From Sulfurimonadaceae bacterium (GTDB lineage Bacteria; Campylobacterota; Campylobacteria; Campylobacterales; Sulfurimonadaceae), in assembly GCA_028683835.1 (NCBI GenBank), contig JAQUHB010000024.1, positions 1 to 41,169 of the forward strand: a stretch of DNA of 41,169 nucleotides, in the 5' to 3' direction. This document shows positions 1 through 8,674 of this stretch, piece by piece. A program made the translations under genes and the position numbers. Position 1 is the first letter of the stretch. Each line of letters opens with the position of its first letter. Under the pieces are notes generated by a model. It saw only the letters and a program-made list of their open reading frames with translations. It made no database searches and was not told the origin of the DNA.

Positions 1-35
1 GATAAAAGAAAGGAAATAAAAACTAAAAAGGATGG

Positions 36-53
36 ATAAGGGAAAACCCTTAT
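36..53 (-). terminator. Hairpin terminator after tsf
   Basis: A perfect 7-bp inverted repeat (ATAAGGG, four-base loop, CCCTTAT) overlaps the tsf stop codon. Read on the minus strand it is followed, after eight bases, by a T-rich tract (TTTTTAGTTTTTATTT). This fits a factor-independent terminator for rpsB-tsf, although the T tract is slightly displaced from the stem. Confidence 0.6.
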
Positions 54-1117
54 GCCATTTGTGCTGCGACTTCTGCTGCGAAATCGTCAACTTTTTTCTC
101 TAAACCTTCACCAACTTCAAGACGGAAAAATGCAGAGATTGTAGCTGTTCCACCAACTGCTTTAGCAGCCGCTTCAACAGCCTGTGCTACTGTCAATTTA
201 TCATCAAGAACATAGTTCTGATCTAAAAGTGCTAACTCTTTATCTAAGCTAGAGTTATCATCAATAAAACGAGCAAGTTGACCAGGAACGATTTTGTCCC
301 AGATTTGCTCAGGCTTCCCTTGTGCTTTTAACTCTGCTTTGATAGCCGCTTCAGCATTAGCTAAAACTTCTGGAGTCATTTGTGACATCGAAATATACTG
401 AGGTATATTTTTCAAAGGCTTTTTCAAACGCGCAAGCTCTTCGTTTTCTTTTTTGATCACTTCAATACGTCCGATAGTTTCACTTTGAACGAAGTCTGCA
501 TCAAAATCTTTGTAACTAAGAGTTGTCGGTTTCATAGCAGATGCATGCATTGCTACATTTTTAGCAATATCAGTCATAGATTTTGCAGTTTTTTCACTGT
601 CACACTCGATAGCAACGATAACGCCGATACGAGTATTTGAATGAACATAACCGTTTATGATTGTGTTTGCATTAGCAGTCAAAGTAGCCATACGGCGTAA
701 TTCGATTTTTTCACCGATTTTTGCTACTGATTCATCAAATACAAGTGCAAATGATTTACCATCTAGCTCAGTCTCGCGAAGTGCACTAACAGAGTCACAA
801 TTTTGAGTAAATGCTTGTGTCACAGATGTAGAGACAAGGTTTTTAAACCCATCATTTTTAGCAACAAAGTCAGTTTCAGAGTTAACTTCAACTAAAGTAG
901 CTTTTGAAAAATCATCAGCTATTTTCAAACCAATTGAACCTTCAGCAGCAATGCGATCAGCTTTGTTAGCTGATTTTGCAATACCACGTTCACGAAGGAA
1001 TTCAACTGCTTTATCGAAATCACCATCATTTTCTGTGAGTGCTTTTTTACAATCCATCATCGGTGCATCAGTTGCTGTTCGCAACTCTTTTACCATTGCT
1101 GCTGTGATTTCTGCCAT
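50..1117 (-). CDS. tsf: Translation elongation factor Ts
   Basis: EF-Ts is the cytoplasmic nucleotide exchange factor that releases GDP from EF-Tu. The 355-residue product starts with an N-terminal UBA-like domain ([13 protein letters not shown], then [11 protein letters not shown]) and continues with the EF-Tu contact motif around residues 75-83 ([10 protein letters not shown]), which is diagnostic of the family. The length is usual for Campylobacterota, which have a longer core than E. coli EF-Ts (about 283 residues). The ATG at 1117 is preceded by AGAGGAAG. It lies two bases after the rpsB stop, the near-universal rpsB-tsf pair, so the two are surely co-transcribed. A hairpin terminator overlaps its stop codon. 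Confidence 0.98.
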   Translation of the reverse strand: MAEITAAMVKELRTATDAPMMDCKKALTENDGDFDKAVEFLRERGIAKSANKADRIAAEGSIGLKIADDFSKATLVEVNSETDFVAKNDGFKNLVSTSVTQAFTQNCDSVSALRETELDGKSFALVFDESVAKIGEKIELRRMATLTANANTIINGYVHSNTRIGVIVAIECDSEKTAKSMTDIAKNVAMHASAMKPTTLSYKDFDADFVQSETIGRIEVIKKENEELARLKKPLKNIPQYISMSQMTPEVLANAEAAIKAELKAQGKPEQIWDKIVPGQLARFIDDNSSLDKELALLDQNYVLDDKLTVAQAVEAAAKAVGGTATISAFFRLEVGEGLEKKVDDFAAEVAAQMA

Positions 1118-1119
1118 GA

Positions 1120-1881
1120 TTACGCTTCCTCTGTTGTAGTTTCTTCTTCAGCAGCAGCTTCAGTAGCAAACTCTTCTTCAGTTACAGTAGTTGAACCACC
1201 ATTTGCCAATGCCTTACCTTCATTGATAGCCTCAGCCATTTCATTACAGAAAAGTTGGATAGAACGGATAGCATCATCATTCCCAGGAATTGGGTGAGTA
1301 ATAAGATCCGGATCACAGTTTGTATCAAGTGGAGCAACGATAGGAATATTCAAACAACGAGCTTCAAGAACCGCGATATGCTCTTTTGCAGCGTCCATAA
1401 CAAATAGCATGTCTGGGAGTTTTTTCATTTGACGGATACCACCAAAATACTCAGAAAGTTTCTCTTTTTGGCGAGAAAGCATTAATGCTTCTTTTTTAGT
1501 TAATAATCCCATTTGACCATTTTCTTCCATTTGCTCGATAGCTTCTAACTTACGAATAGATTTTTGGATTGTATCAAAGTTTGTAAGCATACCACCTAAC
1601 CAACGGTTTTCAACGTATGGCATACCACATTTAAGTGCAGCTTCTTTTACAGTGTTACGAGCTTGTTTTTTTGTTCCAACAAAAAGAACAGTTTTTCCCT
1701 CAGCAGCAGCATCAACAACGATTTGGTATGTATTACGGAAATAACGTAATGTTTTTTGTAAATCGATAATATGGATGTTTTTACGCACACCGAAGATATA
1801 TTTTTTCATCTTTGGATTCCAACGACGAGTTTGGTGTCCAAAGTGTACACCACATTCTAATAGGTCTTTCATAGTTACCAT
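1120..1881 (-). CDS. rpsB: 30S ribosomal protein S2
   Basis: Structural protein of the small ribosomal subunit, needed for S1 binding and translation initiation. The 253-residue product opens with the S2 signature ([20 protein letters not shown]) and holds the other S2 blocks: [31 protein letters not shown], and the DTNCDP/PGNDDA region near residues 183-203. The C-terminal tail from about residue 230 is strongly acidic (runs of Glu), a common lineage-specific extension. The ATG at 1881 has AAAGGA upstream. It is the first gene of rpsB-tsf and has a leader of roughly 150 bases with a hairpin close to the start, which could take part in S2 autoregulation as known in other bacteria; that last point is inference. 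Confidence 0.98.
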   Translation of the reverse strand: MVTMKDLLECGVHFGHQTRRWNPKMKKYIFGVRKNIHIIDLQKTLRYFRNTYQIVVDAAAEGKTVLFVGTKKQARNTVKEAALKCGMPYVENRWLGGMLTNFDTIQKSIRKLEAIEQMEENGQMGLLTKKEALMLSRQKEKLSEYFGGIRQMKKLPDMLFVMDAAKEHIAVLEARCLNIPIVAPLDTNCDPDLITHPIPGNDDAIRSIQLFCNEMAEAINEGKALANGGSTTVTEEEFATEAAAEEETTTEEA

Positions 1882-1896
1882 TCAAGGTCCTTTAAA

Positions 1897-1909
1897 GGCA
1901 GATTCTGCC
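1897..1909 (-). promoter_or_regulatory. Hairpin in rpsB leader
   Basis: A perfect 5-bp stem (GGCAG/CTGCC, three-base loop) ends 15 bases before the rpsB start codon, just upstream of its ribosome site AAAGGA. It is placed where a translational autoregulatory element for S2 would sit, but I cannot match it to a known consensus. Confidence 0.35.
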
Positions 1910-2134
1910 AGAAATTTTGTCAGTTCACTTGGGTATTACCAGACATCTTTTCCTATTATTTCAGGAAGGACGCACCGACGTTTTGGCATATACTTGCAAT
2001 GTTTTTCTTTTATTTAAAAAAAGAAAATCTCGGAATTGTATATGATATTAGTTTAAAAACCGCTGTTTTAAGATTATTTTTGTATTTACTATAAGACAAT
2101 CAAATCTATGAGAAAAAGAGTTTAAATTACTTTT

Positions 2135-2140
2135 TATAAT
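2135..2140 (+). promoter_or_regulatory. -10 box of DUF3373 porin promoter
   Basis: A perfect TATAAT preceded by an AT-rich tract (TTTAAATTACTTTT), the usual form of vegetative promoters in Campylobacterota, where the -35 hexamer is poorly conserved. The predicted transcript start is near 2147, giving a leader of about 50 bases that ends in a strong AGGGGGA ribosome site. Confidence 0.6.
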
Positions 2141-2197
2141 ATATTAGTTACTATGCACGAACAATAAATGTAATAAAAATGTGATAGGGGGATTTTA

Positions 2198-3805
2198 ATG
2201 ATTAAAAAGACACTACTGGTTTCGTTAGCAGCAGCAACTCTACTTGTAAACAATGCAAATGCATCGACAATGCTTGAGCGCTTTGATGCTATGGAAAAAG
2301 AGATGAATGCACTCAAAGCAGAGATCGCAGATCTCAAAGCAAAAGAGGCTGCATCAACTGTTTCAACTACAAAAATGGTGAATGCAACAGATAATGAAGA
2401 GAACAAAGCACTTACTAAAAAAGCTTCATCCTCAAATGATGATGACGAAGAAGATGCAAAACTTTCAAAAAGTACAAAAAGTCCTACTAGCAAGCTTGAA
2501 AGTAAAATTGCTGATATGCAAGATGATATAGATGAGCTCAACAAAAAAACAAACGGAAATCACCTGAAATTCAATGTAGATTTTAGAACTGCTATTGAAA
2601 ATATCGGTTACAAAATGGCAGATGGTTCAACAAAAGGGAATGATGCTTTAATGACCAACAGGCTTTGGCTTGGCATGAGCTGGGCAGCAACTGATAAGAT
2701 CAGTTTTACTGGACAACTAGCTTACAATAAAGCTTTTGGTGCCAGAAGCGGTGCAAATACAACCAATGCTGGATATGAAAATTTTGACTGGATCACAAAC
2801 GAAAATGCTTATGATGATACACTAAAAGTACGTTCTGCATACTTTTTCTATAAAAACAATACATTTTTAGGCCTCAATACTCCTTGGACATTTAGTTTAG
2901 GTCGCCGTCCTTCCACAAATGGTCACTTAGTAAATCTACGTGACAATGATCCAGAATCTTCACCGATGGGACACGCTATCAATGTTGAGTTTGATGGTCT
3001 CAGTTCAAAATTTGGACTTGAAAGAGTAACAGGTGTTTCGGGAATGTATGTGAAGTTTTGTGCAGGTCGTGGTGGCACCAATGCATTACCTCGATTTGAT
3101 CCAAATGGTGCACCTTATGCAAAAGATCCAACAACGACGAATGATATTGACTTAGCAGGACTTATCTTTGTGCCATATGACAATGGACACTATAAAGTAC
3201 AAAGTCAATTCTATTATGCGAATAATCTAATAGATGCAAAAAGTTCTATGGATCCAAGTTTTAAAACTGTCGGTGGCCTTTACAGTGGAACGGCCAACTT
3301 CGTTATCAACGGTATCGGTAATGACCTGGGAGAGTTCTGGGACAATACGACTTTCTTTGTCAGTGGAGCAGTTTCTCAAACAAATCCAAATAGCGGACAA
3401 AATATGCTTGGAAGTACCGATGCAAAAACAGGTTACTCTGAATGGGTTGGCGTCCAGTTCCCATCACTTATCAGTAGAGAGGGAAGATGGGGCGTAGAAT
3501 ATAACCATGGTTCAAAATACTGGAGAAGTATCACATACGGTGAGGACACAAATATAGGCTCAAAACTTGCAGCTCGTGGTAATGCATATGAAGCGTATTT
3601 TACTGAACCTTTAGTTGATAATGTTCTATCATTTCAACTTCGTTATACGTATATACAATATGACTATACTGGAAGTAATGGATTCTTTGGAGATACGACG
3701 GGAACACCTTACAAAATATCTGATATAGCATCAACAAATCCTATGGCAGGAAGTGTTGTAAAAGAAGCTCAAGATATTCGAGCTTATCTAAGATACAGAT
3801 TCTAA
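2198..3805 (+). CDS. DUF3373-type outer-membrane porin-like protein
   Basis: The 535-residue product has a clear Sec signal peptide (MIKKTLLVSLAAATLLVNNANA, cleavage after ANA). Then comes a predicted coiled coil (about residues 23-50, LERFDAMEKEMNALKAEIAD), a Lys/Asp/Ser-rich linker (about 65-105), a second short helix (KLESKIADMQDDIDEL), and from about residue 120 a long region of alternating aromatic beta strands that ends in YLRYRF, a terminal Phe as in outer-membrane beta-barrels. This layout matches the DUF3373 family abundant in Campylobacterota, whose substrate is not established. The N-terminal coiled coil may trimerise or contact peptidoglycan, as in other coiled-coil porins (inference). 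It is monocistronic, with its own TATAAT promoter, and is convergent with bcp. Confidence 0.85.
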   Translation: MIKKTLLVSLAAATLLVNNANASTMLERFDAMEKEMNALKAEIADLKAKEAASTVSTTKMVNATDNEENKALTKKASSSNDDDEEDAKLSKSTKSPTSKLESKIADMQDDIDELNKKTNGNHLKFNVDFRTAIENIGYKMADGSTKGNDALMTNRLWLGMSWAATDKISFTGQLAYNKAFGARSGANTTNAGYENFDWITNENAYDDTLKVRSAYFFYKNNTFLGLNTPWTFSLGRRPSTNGHLVNLRDNDPESSPMGHAINVEFDGLSSKFGLERVTGVSGMYVKFCAGRGGTNALPRFDPNGAPYAKDPTTTNDIDLAGLIFVPYDNGHYKVQSQFYYANNLIDAKSSMDPSFKTVGGLYSGTANFVINGIGNDLGEFWDNTTFFVSGAVSQTNPNSGQNMLGSTDAKTGYSEWVGVQFPSLISREGRWGVEYNHGSKYWRSITYGEDTNIGSKLAARGNAYEAYFTEPLVDNVLSFQLRYTYIQYDYTGSNGFFGDTTGTPYKISDIASTNPMAGSVVKEAQDIRAYLRYRF

Positions 3806-3833
3806 AAACTCCTTACACCAAAAGAGCACTTCG

Positions 3834-3858
3834 CATGTAAGTATTTAACGCTTACATG
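3834..3858. terminator. Inverted repeat between convergent porin and bcp
   Basis: CATGTAAG (3834-3841) and CTTACATG (3851-3858) form a perfect 8-bp stem with a nine-base loop in the 75-base gap between two convergent genes, so it could end transcription from both sides. A short TCTTTT tract lies on the minus-strand exit; the plus-strand exit has no good T run. The right arm is also part of the 12-base palindrome CTTACATGTAAG that recurs in the window. Confidence 0.5.
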
Positions 3859-3880
3859 TAAGACTCTTCAATCTGAAAAA

Positions 3881-4384
3881 CTAAGCTCTTAACTCTTTGA
3901 GTTTGGCTTTGACTTCATCTACATGCAAAGTCTCAATAGTCTCTCCATCTTTTTTACGTTTCACGCGAACTTTTACATTATTCCAAACGGCGGCAATTTT
4001 CCCATCAGGTGAGATGATGTAAGTCGTTCTTACAATCCCCATATACTCTTTTCCATAGTTTTTTTTCATCTGCCAAACACCATATTCTTGCATCATCTTC
4101 GTTTCTTCATCACTTAAAAGCGTAATGTCTAGATCATACTTTTCGATAAATTTTTGATGCTTCGCCGTTGAGTCTGCACTTACGCCTAAAACTATCGCAT
4201 CAAGATCTGAGAAATCTACTACAGCGTCTGTAAAATCACAAGCTTCAGTTGTACATCCCGGAGTGTTATCTTTTGGATAAAAATACAAAACGATCCATTT
4301 GCCTTTGATATCTCGCAAACATATCTCCACATCATCTTGATTAGGCAAACAAAACTCTGGTGCCATTGTCCCGATCTCAATCAT
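3881..4384 (-). CDS. bcp: Thioredoxin-dependent peroxiredoxin, Bcp/PrxQ type
   Basis: Reduces hydrogen peroxide and organic peroxides in the cytoplasm using thioredoxin. I start it at the ATG at 4384 (MIEIGTMAPEF), which has a strong AAGGAG site; an in-frame ATG at 4423 would add 13 residues that lie inside dedA and lack family character. The resulting 167 residues match the family. The peroxidatic Cys is in the TPGCTTEAC motif, and the second Cys five residues later is the resolving Cys of the PrxQ type. A YFYPKD block precedes it and the C-terminal half contains RTTYIISPDGKI. It is the last gene of the mqnP-bcp operon and overlaps dedA by eight bases. Confidence 0.95.
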   Translation of the reverse strand: MIEIGTMAPEFCLPNQDDVEICLRDIKGKWIVLYFYPKDNTPGCTTEACDFTDAVVDFSDLDAIVLGVSADSTAKHQKFIEKYDLDITLLSDEETKMMQEYGVWQMKKNYGKEYMGIVRTTYIISPDGKIAAVWNNVKVRVKRKKDGETIETLHVDEVKAKLKELRA

Positions 4385-4988
4385 TTTTTTCTCCTTGTTT
4401 CTTTTTAAAAAATATATATCCAACTATCACTACTAAAACGAATAAAACCAACCCAACTGTTATCTCTTTAAGATACATCGTAATAAGATCTTGACTTTTA
4501 CCGATAAAATATCCCAAAGCAATCAGGATGATGCTCCAAAGCCCAGCACCCGCGCCCGTGTATATCAAAAACAATTTGATTTCCATCTTTGCAAGACCTG
4601 CGGGAATGGATATAAGATGCCTTGCTCCCGGAATAAGTCTGCCTGTAAACGTGGAAACATGTCCATGGTTTAAAAAGAAATCATCCATCTTTTTAAGACT
4701 CTCATGACTTACAAAAAAGTATTTTCCATATTTATGCAAAAATCTTCTTCCCACAAACATTGCTGCATAATAGTTGATAAGAGAACCTAAAAATGATCCT
4801 AAAAGTGAGACGATAAAAACAAGATACAAGTTCATCTTTCCATCAGCAATAAGTACTCCCGCTGGGATGAGGACAAGTTCACTAGGAATGGGAATTACAG
4901 AACTTTCCATTCCCATAAGTAAAAAGATACCCAAGTATCCCCAATCAAAAACAGTTGCCAAAAGCCAATGTGAAAATTCTGCTAACAT
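4377..4988 (-). CDS. DedA family membrane protein
   Basis: A 203-residue inner-membrane protein with about five hydrophobic segments. Members of the DedA (SNARE-associated/VTT) superfamily act as lipid scramblases or flippases, including undecaprenyl phosphate recycling in some subfamilies. The signature is visible: the MESSVIPIPSELVLIPAG entrance block, GSLINYYAAMFVGRRF, and the core GRLIPGARHLISIPAGLAKM with its conserved Arg and Pro residues. I prefer the ATG at 4988 (TGATG overlap with the murG stop) over a TTG one codon upstream. Its place right after murG suggests undecaprenyl phosphate recycling for lipid II synthesis, but this is inference from context. Confidence 0.9.
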   Translation of the reverse strand: MLAEFSHWLLATVFDWGYLGIFLLMGMESSVIPIPSELVLIPAGVLIADGKMNLYLVFIVSLLGSFLGSLINYYAAMFVGRRFLHKYGKYFFVSHESLKKMDDFFLNHGHVSTFTGRLIPGARHLISIPAGLAKMEIKLFLIYTGAGAGLWSIILIALGYFIGKSQDLITMYLKEITVGLVLFVLVVIVGYIFFKKKQGEKND

Positions 4989-6013
4989 CAACTTTTTTCC
5001 ACGTTTTGTTCAAAGAGTTTAATCATCTCTGATGCAACATCTTTATGCGAATTTTCTAAAAGTCTTTTACTTTTATTTTGCAAAGGTGCATCTAAAATTG
5101 CTAACAGTTTTTCTGCCAAATCTTTTCCCTCACGTTCGCACCAGCCAAGTTCATGTTTTAATATAAACTGTGCATTGTGAAATTGATGATCGCCTGCAGC
5201 GTGTGGATATGGAACAAAAAAAGTTGGAACGCCGTTTGCACAAAGTTCCCAAAGTGTACTCGCACCCGCACGACTCACTGCCAAATCAGCTCTTGAGATA
5301 AGTGAAGCTATCTCTTTTGTAAAAGAATACAGTTCTACCTCTACACCAAGTTTTTCATATTCAGCTTTTACTCTTTCATAGTCTCTCTCACCACATTGAT
5401 GAATGATATGAATATTTTTTTCTTTTAAAGTCGGGCTTACATGTAAAGCTAGATCATTAATCGCCTTGGCTCCCTGAGAACCACCTAAAAAAATGATGGT
5501 TTTAAGTTCATCTCTCACTCTCGCTGTTTGAAAAAACTGCCCTTTTACGGGATAACCCTGAACAAGAGAATCCTCTTCATAGGCTGAAATGAAGAGTTTT
5601 GCACGCGAACGCAATACAGAATTGAGCTTTCCTATAACGGCATTTTGCTCATGGATGAAAAGCGGAACTCCACTAAAAATAGAAGCAAAAGAAGCAGGTG
5701 CGGCAGAAAATCCACCGACGCTGATGACAGCTTGAACACTATGCTTTTTTAAAAGTTTCCTCGATTTTAAAAAGGCTTTGAAAATTTTATAAAGGGCTTT
5801 TATTTTACCAAGTTTTCCTTGGTTGACAACACCTGTTGTCTCTAAAAAATAAACATGTGAAAAAGCACTGTGTTCACCAAACCACATTTTATCTTGTCCA
5901 TTTGTAGAACCTATAAATATTACTTCATGTCCACGTTCTACCGCCGCATTACAAAGTGCATCGGCAATGGAAAGATGTCCGCCTGTACCGCCACCTGTGA
6001 TACAAAACTTCAT
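4988..6013 (-). CDS. murG: UDP-GlcNAc:lipid I N-acetylglucosaminyltransferase MurG
   Basis: Peripheral membrane enzyme that adds GlcNAc to lipid I to give lipid II, the last cytoplasmic step of peptidoglycan synthesis. The 341-residue GT-B protein shows the N-terminal glycine-rich loop (GGGTGGHLSIADAL; the usual PA is replaced by SI), a second G loop around ISVGGFSAAP, HEQNAVIGKLN, the central GGSQGAKAIND, and the UDP-binding SRAGASTLWEL followed by PYPHAAGDHQFHNA. It starts inside the stop of ftsW (ATGA overlap), the same pairing of lipid II maker and septal glycan polymerase seen in division clusters. The next gene, dedA, overlaps its stop. Confidence 0.97.
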   Translation of the reverse strand: MKFCITGGGTGGHLSIADALCNAAVERGHEVIFIGSTNGQDKMWFGEHSAFSHVYFLETTGVVNQGKLGKIKALYKIFKAFLKSRKLLKKHSVQAVISVGGFSAAPASFASIFSGVPLFIHEQNAVIGKLNSVLRSRAKLFISAYEEDSLVQGYPVKGQFFQTARVRDELKTIIFLGGSQGAKAINDLALHVSPTLKEKNIHIIHQCGERDYERVKAEYEKLGVEVELYSFTKEIASLISRADLAVSRAGASTLWELCANGVPTFFVPYPHAAGDHQFHNAQFILKHELGWCEREGKDLAEKLLAILDAPLQNKSKRLLENSHKDVASEMIKLFEQNVEKS

Positions 6014-7212
6014 TCACCCTCTCCTTTTTGGGGGATCTCTACTATTTTTTCATCCAATTCCACTTTTTTTGAAGCCATCAGTACCATTCCAACTCCTATT
6101 GCAGCAGCGATTATAGCAGAACCTCCATAACTCAAAAATGGAACTGAGATCCCTTTGATAGGAGTTAATCCACTGATACCATAAGCATTTATCAAAAATG
6201 CAAATGCCAACAAAAGTCCGACACCAAGACTAAAAAGATAATACACAGAGTCTTTGGAACGATTTGCAATCTTAAATATACGTTGTAAAATTCCCAAAAA
6301 AAGAAGACTTATAACTGTCAAACCGATAAATCCAAGTTCTTCGGAGATCCCCGCCAAAATAAAATCGGTATGAACCTCACTTAAAAATCCCATCTTAAAT
6401 GTTCCATCCCCCAAACCTGCACCAAAGATACCTCCATTATGAATTGCATTGAGAGAGTGACCTATCTGATATGGTTCTGTCGATGAGGGAACTCTTAAAT
6501 GTGAAGCTATAGATTCTGGAAAGAGCTGTAAAATAGATTTTTGTGCGATTGACCACCAAGATATGATACGCGAAATCCTATGTTCTGCCGTAATAATAAA
6601 AAAGACAAAAAAGCTAAGAGTACTAAAGAGTAAAATAGTGAAAAACTTCATGCTGCTTCCAGCCAAAATAAGCATAAACAAAAGAGTAAGCCCAAGTACG
6701 ACAACTTGTCCTAAGTCGTTTTGTAAAAATGCGATTATAAACATAACAGCGACAAAAACAACAGCATATGGAAAGAATCGTAAAAATTCCTCTTTTACAC
6801 CCATGCCGCCATGATGACCAAGCTTTCTTGAAAAGCTCCATGCTAAAAAGTAGATAAATCCTATTTTAAAAAACTCAACTGGTGCTAAAGAAAATCCTAC
6901 GATTTTAATCCATCGTTTCGCACCGCCAACTTCAGAAACAAGACTTGCCGGTAAAAAGGGCATAATAATCATTAAAAACATGGAGATGACAAATAAACTC
7001 AGTCCCACTCTATGTAGCCAAATATCCGGATCAAGTTGAGCCAGATACCACATGATAAAAATCGAAAGAATTCCGAAAAATCCCTGACGAATGAGAAAAT
7101 GGAACTCACCTACATCAAACAAGATCACGGTATATGACGTAAGTGAATAAGACATAAAGATGCCTATTACTATCATTATTGAGGTTAAAACGAAAAGTCT
7201 TCTATCTGCCAT
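6010..7212 (-). CDS. ftsW: Cell division SEDS protein FtsW
   Basis: Polytopic (about ten membrane spans) peptidoglycan glycosyltransferase that works with a class B penicillin-binding protein at the septum. The 400-residue product has the SEDS signatures: GGAKRWI near residue 97, AEHRISRIISW, then YQIGHSLNAIHNGGIFGAGLG and EVHTDFILAGISEELGFIGL, and a C-terminal LTPIKGISVPFLSYGGS. FtsW and RodA are hard to separate by eye; the call rests on overlap with murG. The ATG at 7212 lies 7 bases after the preceding gene, with only a weak ribosome site, so translational coupling is likely. Confidence 0.93.
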   Translation of the reverse strand: MADRRLFVLTSIMIVIGIFMSYSLTSYTVILFDVGEFHFLIRQGFFGILSIFIMWYLAQLDPDIWLHRVGLSLFVISMFLMIIMPFLPASLVSEVGGAKRWIKIVGFSLAPVEFFKIGFIYFLAWSFSRKLGHHGGMGVKEEFLRFFPYAVVFVAVMFIIAFLQNDLGQVVVLGLTLLFMLILAGSSMKFFTILLFSTLSFFVFFIITAEHRISRIISWWSIAQKSILQLFPESIASHLRVPSSTEPYQIGHSLNAIHNGGIFGAGLGDGTFKMGFLSEVHTDFILAGISEELGFIGLTVISLLFLGILQRIFKIANRSKDSVYYLFSLGVGLLLAFAFLINAYGISGLTPIKGISVPFLSYGGSAIIAAAIGVGMVLMASKKVELDEKIVEIPQKGEGE

Positions 7213-7219
7213 GGACGCT

Positions 7220-7732
7220 CTATCTTAGTTGATTTATTTTGAGCACGAATTCAACTTCGGCTTTGGAAAGGTGTAACTCTTTTGAAATAGCATCGATATC
7301 GATACCTTGTTTAAAAAGTGAAGTGATTTTACTGTCATCATTACCATGTACGGATGAGGGCATAGATATCTGGCGGATACCACCCTCAAGATTTGAAAGT
7401 CTGTTATCTACTGCAGATGCGAGATCAGAGAGATTTTGTTCTGTCATAGAGAGTTTTTTTGACAGCGGATTGATAAGATCATAGACACTTCTCTCTATTT
7501 CTGCATATATTTCCTCATCATTCATTTCTCTATGAATATCTTTGAAAGTCGTACTATTTTGTATCTCATAAAGTTTTTTCTCTAGCACATAAATCTGGCG
7601 ATTTAGATCTTCAACCGCCACTGCAATAGAGCGTATATGTTTTGTAAGCTCCGCATCTTTTGTAAAGATATAATATAAAATATAGAGTAAAACAGCTCCA
7701 ATGGCTATAAAAATAATTTCCGTTGCTGTCAA
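7220..7732 (-). CDS. Small membrane-anchored coiled-coil protein, DUF2802/DUF6115-like end
   Basis: A 170-residue protein of unknown function. One N-terminal membrane span (IIFIAIGAVLLYILYYIF, residues 6-23) is followed by charged helical, probably coiled-coil sequence (about 28-125). A short C-terminal module (KQGIDIDAISKELHLSKAEV then FVLKINQLR) resembles the helix-turn-helix-like ends of DUF2802/DUF6115 proteins. I recognise that resemblance from pattern only. The start is a TTG at 7732 preceded by AGAGGGTG; no ATG is available before residue 70. It lies between mqnP (13 bases upstream) and ftsW (7 bases downstream), so a role near the divisome or envelope is possible but unproven. Confidence 0.75.
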   Translation of the reverse strand: MTATEIIFIAIGAVLLYILYYIFTKDAELTKHIRSIAVAVEDLNRQIYVLEKKLYEIQNSTTFKDIHREMNDEEIYAEIERSVYDLINPLSKKLSMTEQNLSDLASAVDNRLSNLEGGIRQISMPSSVHGNDDSKITSLFKQGIDIDAISKELHLSKAEVEFVLKINQLR

Positions 7733-7745
7733 TTTTCACCCTCTT

Positions 7746-8606
7746 TCATGCAAATATCCTGTCTAAAATGATAAAAAAGAAGAAGACAATACCAAGATAA
7801 CCATTGACCGTAAAAAAAGCTCTGTCTATCTTTGTGAAATCTTTTCTTACAAGATAATGTTCATAAGAGAGCATCAAAAAACTAAAAACTACTGCCAGCA
7901 CGGCAAAAAGCCCAAGTCCTGCAACTGCCACAAAAAGAGTCCAAAAAAGTATGGTCAAAAAATGAAAGAAAGCAGATATTTTAAGTGTTGCAGTTGCACC
8001 GTATCTTGATGGAATAGAAAAAAGTCCGTTCTTTTTATCAAAATCGATATCTTGTAAAGAGTACAAAAGATCAAAACCTGCTACCCAAAACATAACGCCA
8101 AGACTCAGTAAAAGCGACCATGCAGGAATATTTGCCTGTACTGCCACAACGCCCGCAAGAGGTGCCAAACCAAGAGAGATACCAAGCACAAGATGTGCAC
8201 CCTCACTAAATCTTTTAAAATAAGAGTAGCTTCCAAGAATAAATAAAATCGGGAACGAGAGGAAAAAAGCAAGTTCGTTGATAATATACGCAACACCAAT
8301 AAAAGCTAAAGCATTAACAGCAGTAAAGATAAAAATAGAGGTCGCATCAAGTCTACCATCGACACTCGGCCGACTTGCAGTGCGAGGATTTAAAGAGTCA
8401 AACTCTCTATCAGCCCAGCGGTTGAGTCCCATAGCAAAGTTTCTTGCAGTCACAGCTGCCAAACTTCCAAGTATTAAAAGTTTAAATCCAAACCAGCCGT
8501 CTGCAGCTACAACCATGGCAATGAAAATAAAGGGCAAAGAAAAAATCGAGTGCTGAAACATCACCAGTTCGTTAAAATCTTTGAGTTTTTGTATATATCT
8601 TCGCAA
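7746..8606 (-). CDS. mqnP: Menaquinone prenyltransferase MqnP, UbiA family
   Basis: Integral membrane prenyltransferase that attaches the polyprenyl tail to the aromatic headgroup in futalosine-route menaquinone synthesis. The 286-residue product has about eight membrane spans and both Asp-rich sites: the first as NRWADREFDSLNPRTASRP (residues 62-80) and the second as YSLQDIDFDKKNGLFSIP (about 182-199). UbiA and MenA share this fold. The MqnP call rests on the NPRT-ASRP form of motif one and on the likely Campylobacterota host, which uses the futalosine route. The start is a TTG at 8606; a later ATG (residue 16) would cut into the conserved first helix. First gene of a six-gene operon. Confidence 0.88.
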   Translation of the reverse strand: MRRYIQKLKDFNELVMFQHSIFSLPFIFIAMVVAADGWFGFKLLILGSLAAVTARNFAMGLNRWADREFDSLNPRTASRPSVDGRLDATSIFIFTAVNALAFIGVAYIINELAFFLSFPILFILGSYSYFKRFSEGAHLVLGISLGLAPLAGVVAVQANIPAWSLLLSLGVMFWVAGFDLLYSLQDIDFDKKNGLFSIPSRYGATATLKISAFFHFLTILFWTLFVAVAGLGLFAVLAVVFSFLMLSYEHYLVRKDFTKIDRAFFTVNGYLGIVFFFFIILDRIFA

Positions 8607-8636
8607 TAAATATCCAATAAAATTCTATTTCTCTTA

Positions 8637-8642
8637 TTTTAT
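8637..8642 (-). promoter_or_regulatory. Candidate -10 box for the mqnP operon
   Basis: On the minus strand GATAAAAT, with TAAAAT at 8642-8637, is the best -10-like sequence in the 68-base divergent gap between mqnP and miaA. It would give a leader of about 25 bases. Other AT-rich hexamers are nearby, so the exact box is uncertain. Confidence 0.35.
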
Positions 8643-8662
8643 CAAAATAACCTTTTAACTGA

Positions 8663-8668
8663 TATAAT
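8663..8668 (+). promoter_or_regulatory. -10 box placing miaA start at or near +1
   Basis: A perfect TATAAT ends six bases before the miaA ATG (8675), so transcription should begin at or within a base or two of the start codon. No Shine-Dalgarno sequence lies between them (TTTGTT), which suggests a leaderless mRNA. Confidence 0.6.
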
Positions 8669-8674
8669 TTTGTT

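Larger units (their letters stand above)
1882..2197. promoter_or_regulatory. Divergent control region rpsB / DUF3373 porin
   Basis: This 316-base gene-free stretch holds both promoters. On the minus strand a -10-like TACAAT (2035-2040) would give rpsB a leader of about 145 bases, which contains a GGCAG-ATT-CTGCC hairpin (1897-1909), 15 bases before the start codon, and a TCCT/AGGA stem. On the plus strand a consensus TATAAT (2135-2140) lies behind an AT-rich -35 region (TTTAAA at 2121), and AGGGGGA (2186-2192) is a strong ribosome site for the porin. I see no small gene or RNA gene here. Confidence 0.6.

Noticed and set aside
2134-2544. 136-codon minus-strand frame rich in Ser, Ala and Val opposite the porin start
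   Set aside because: Its composition is the reverse image of the Glu/Lys/Ala coiled-coil coding region, and it crosses the porin promoter.
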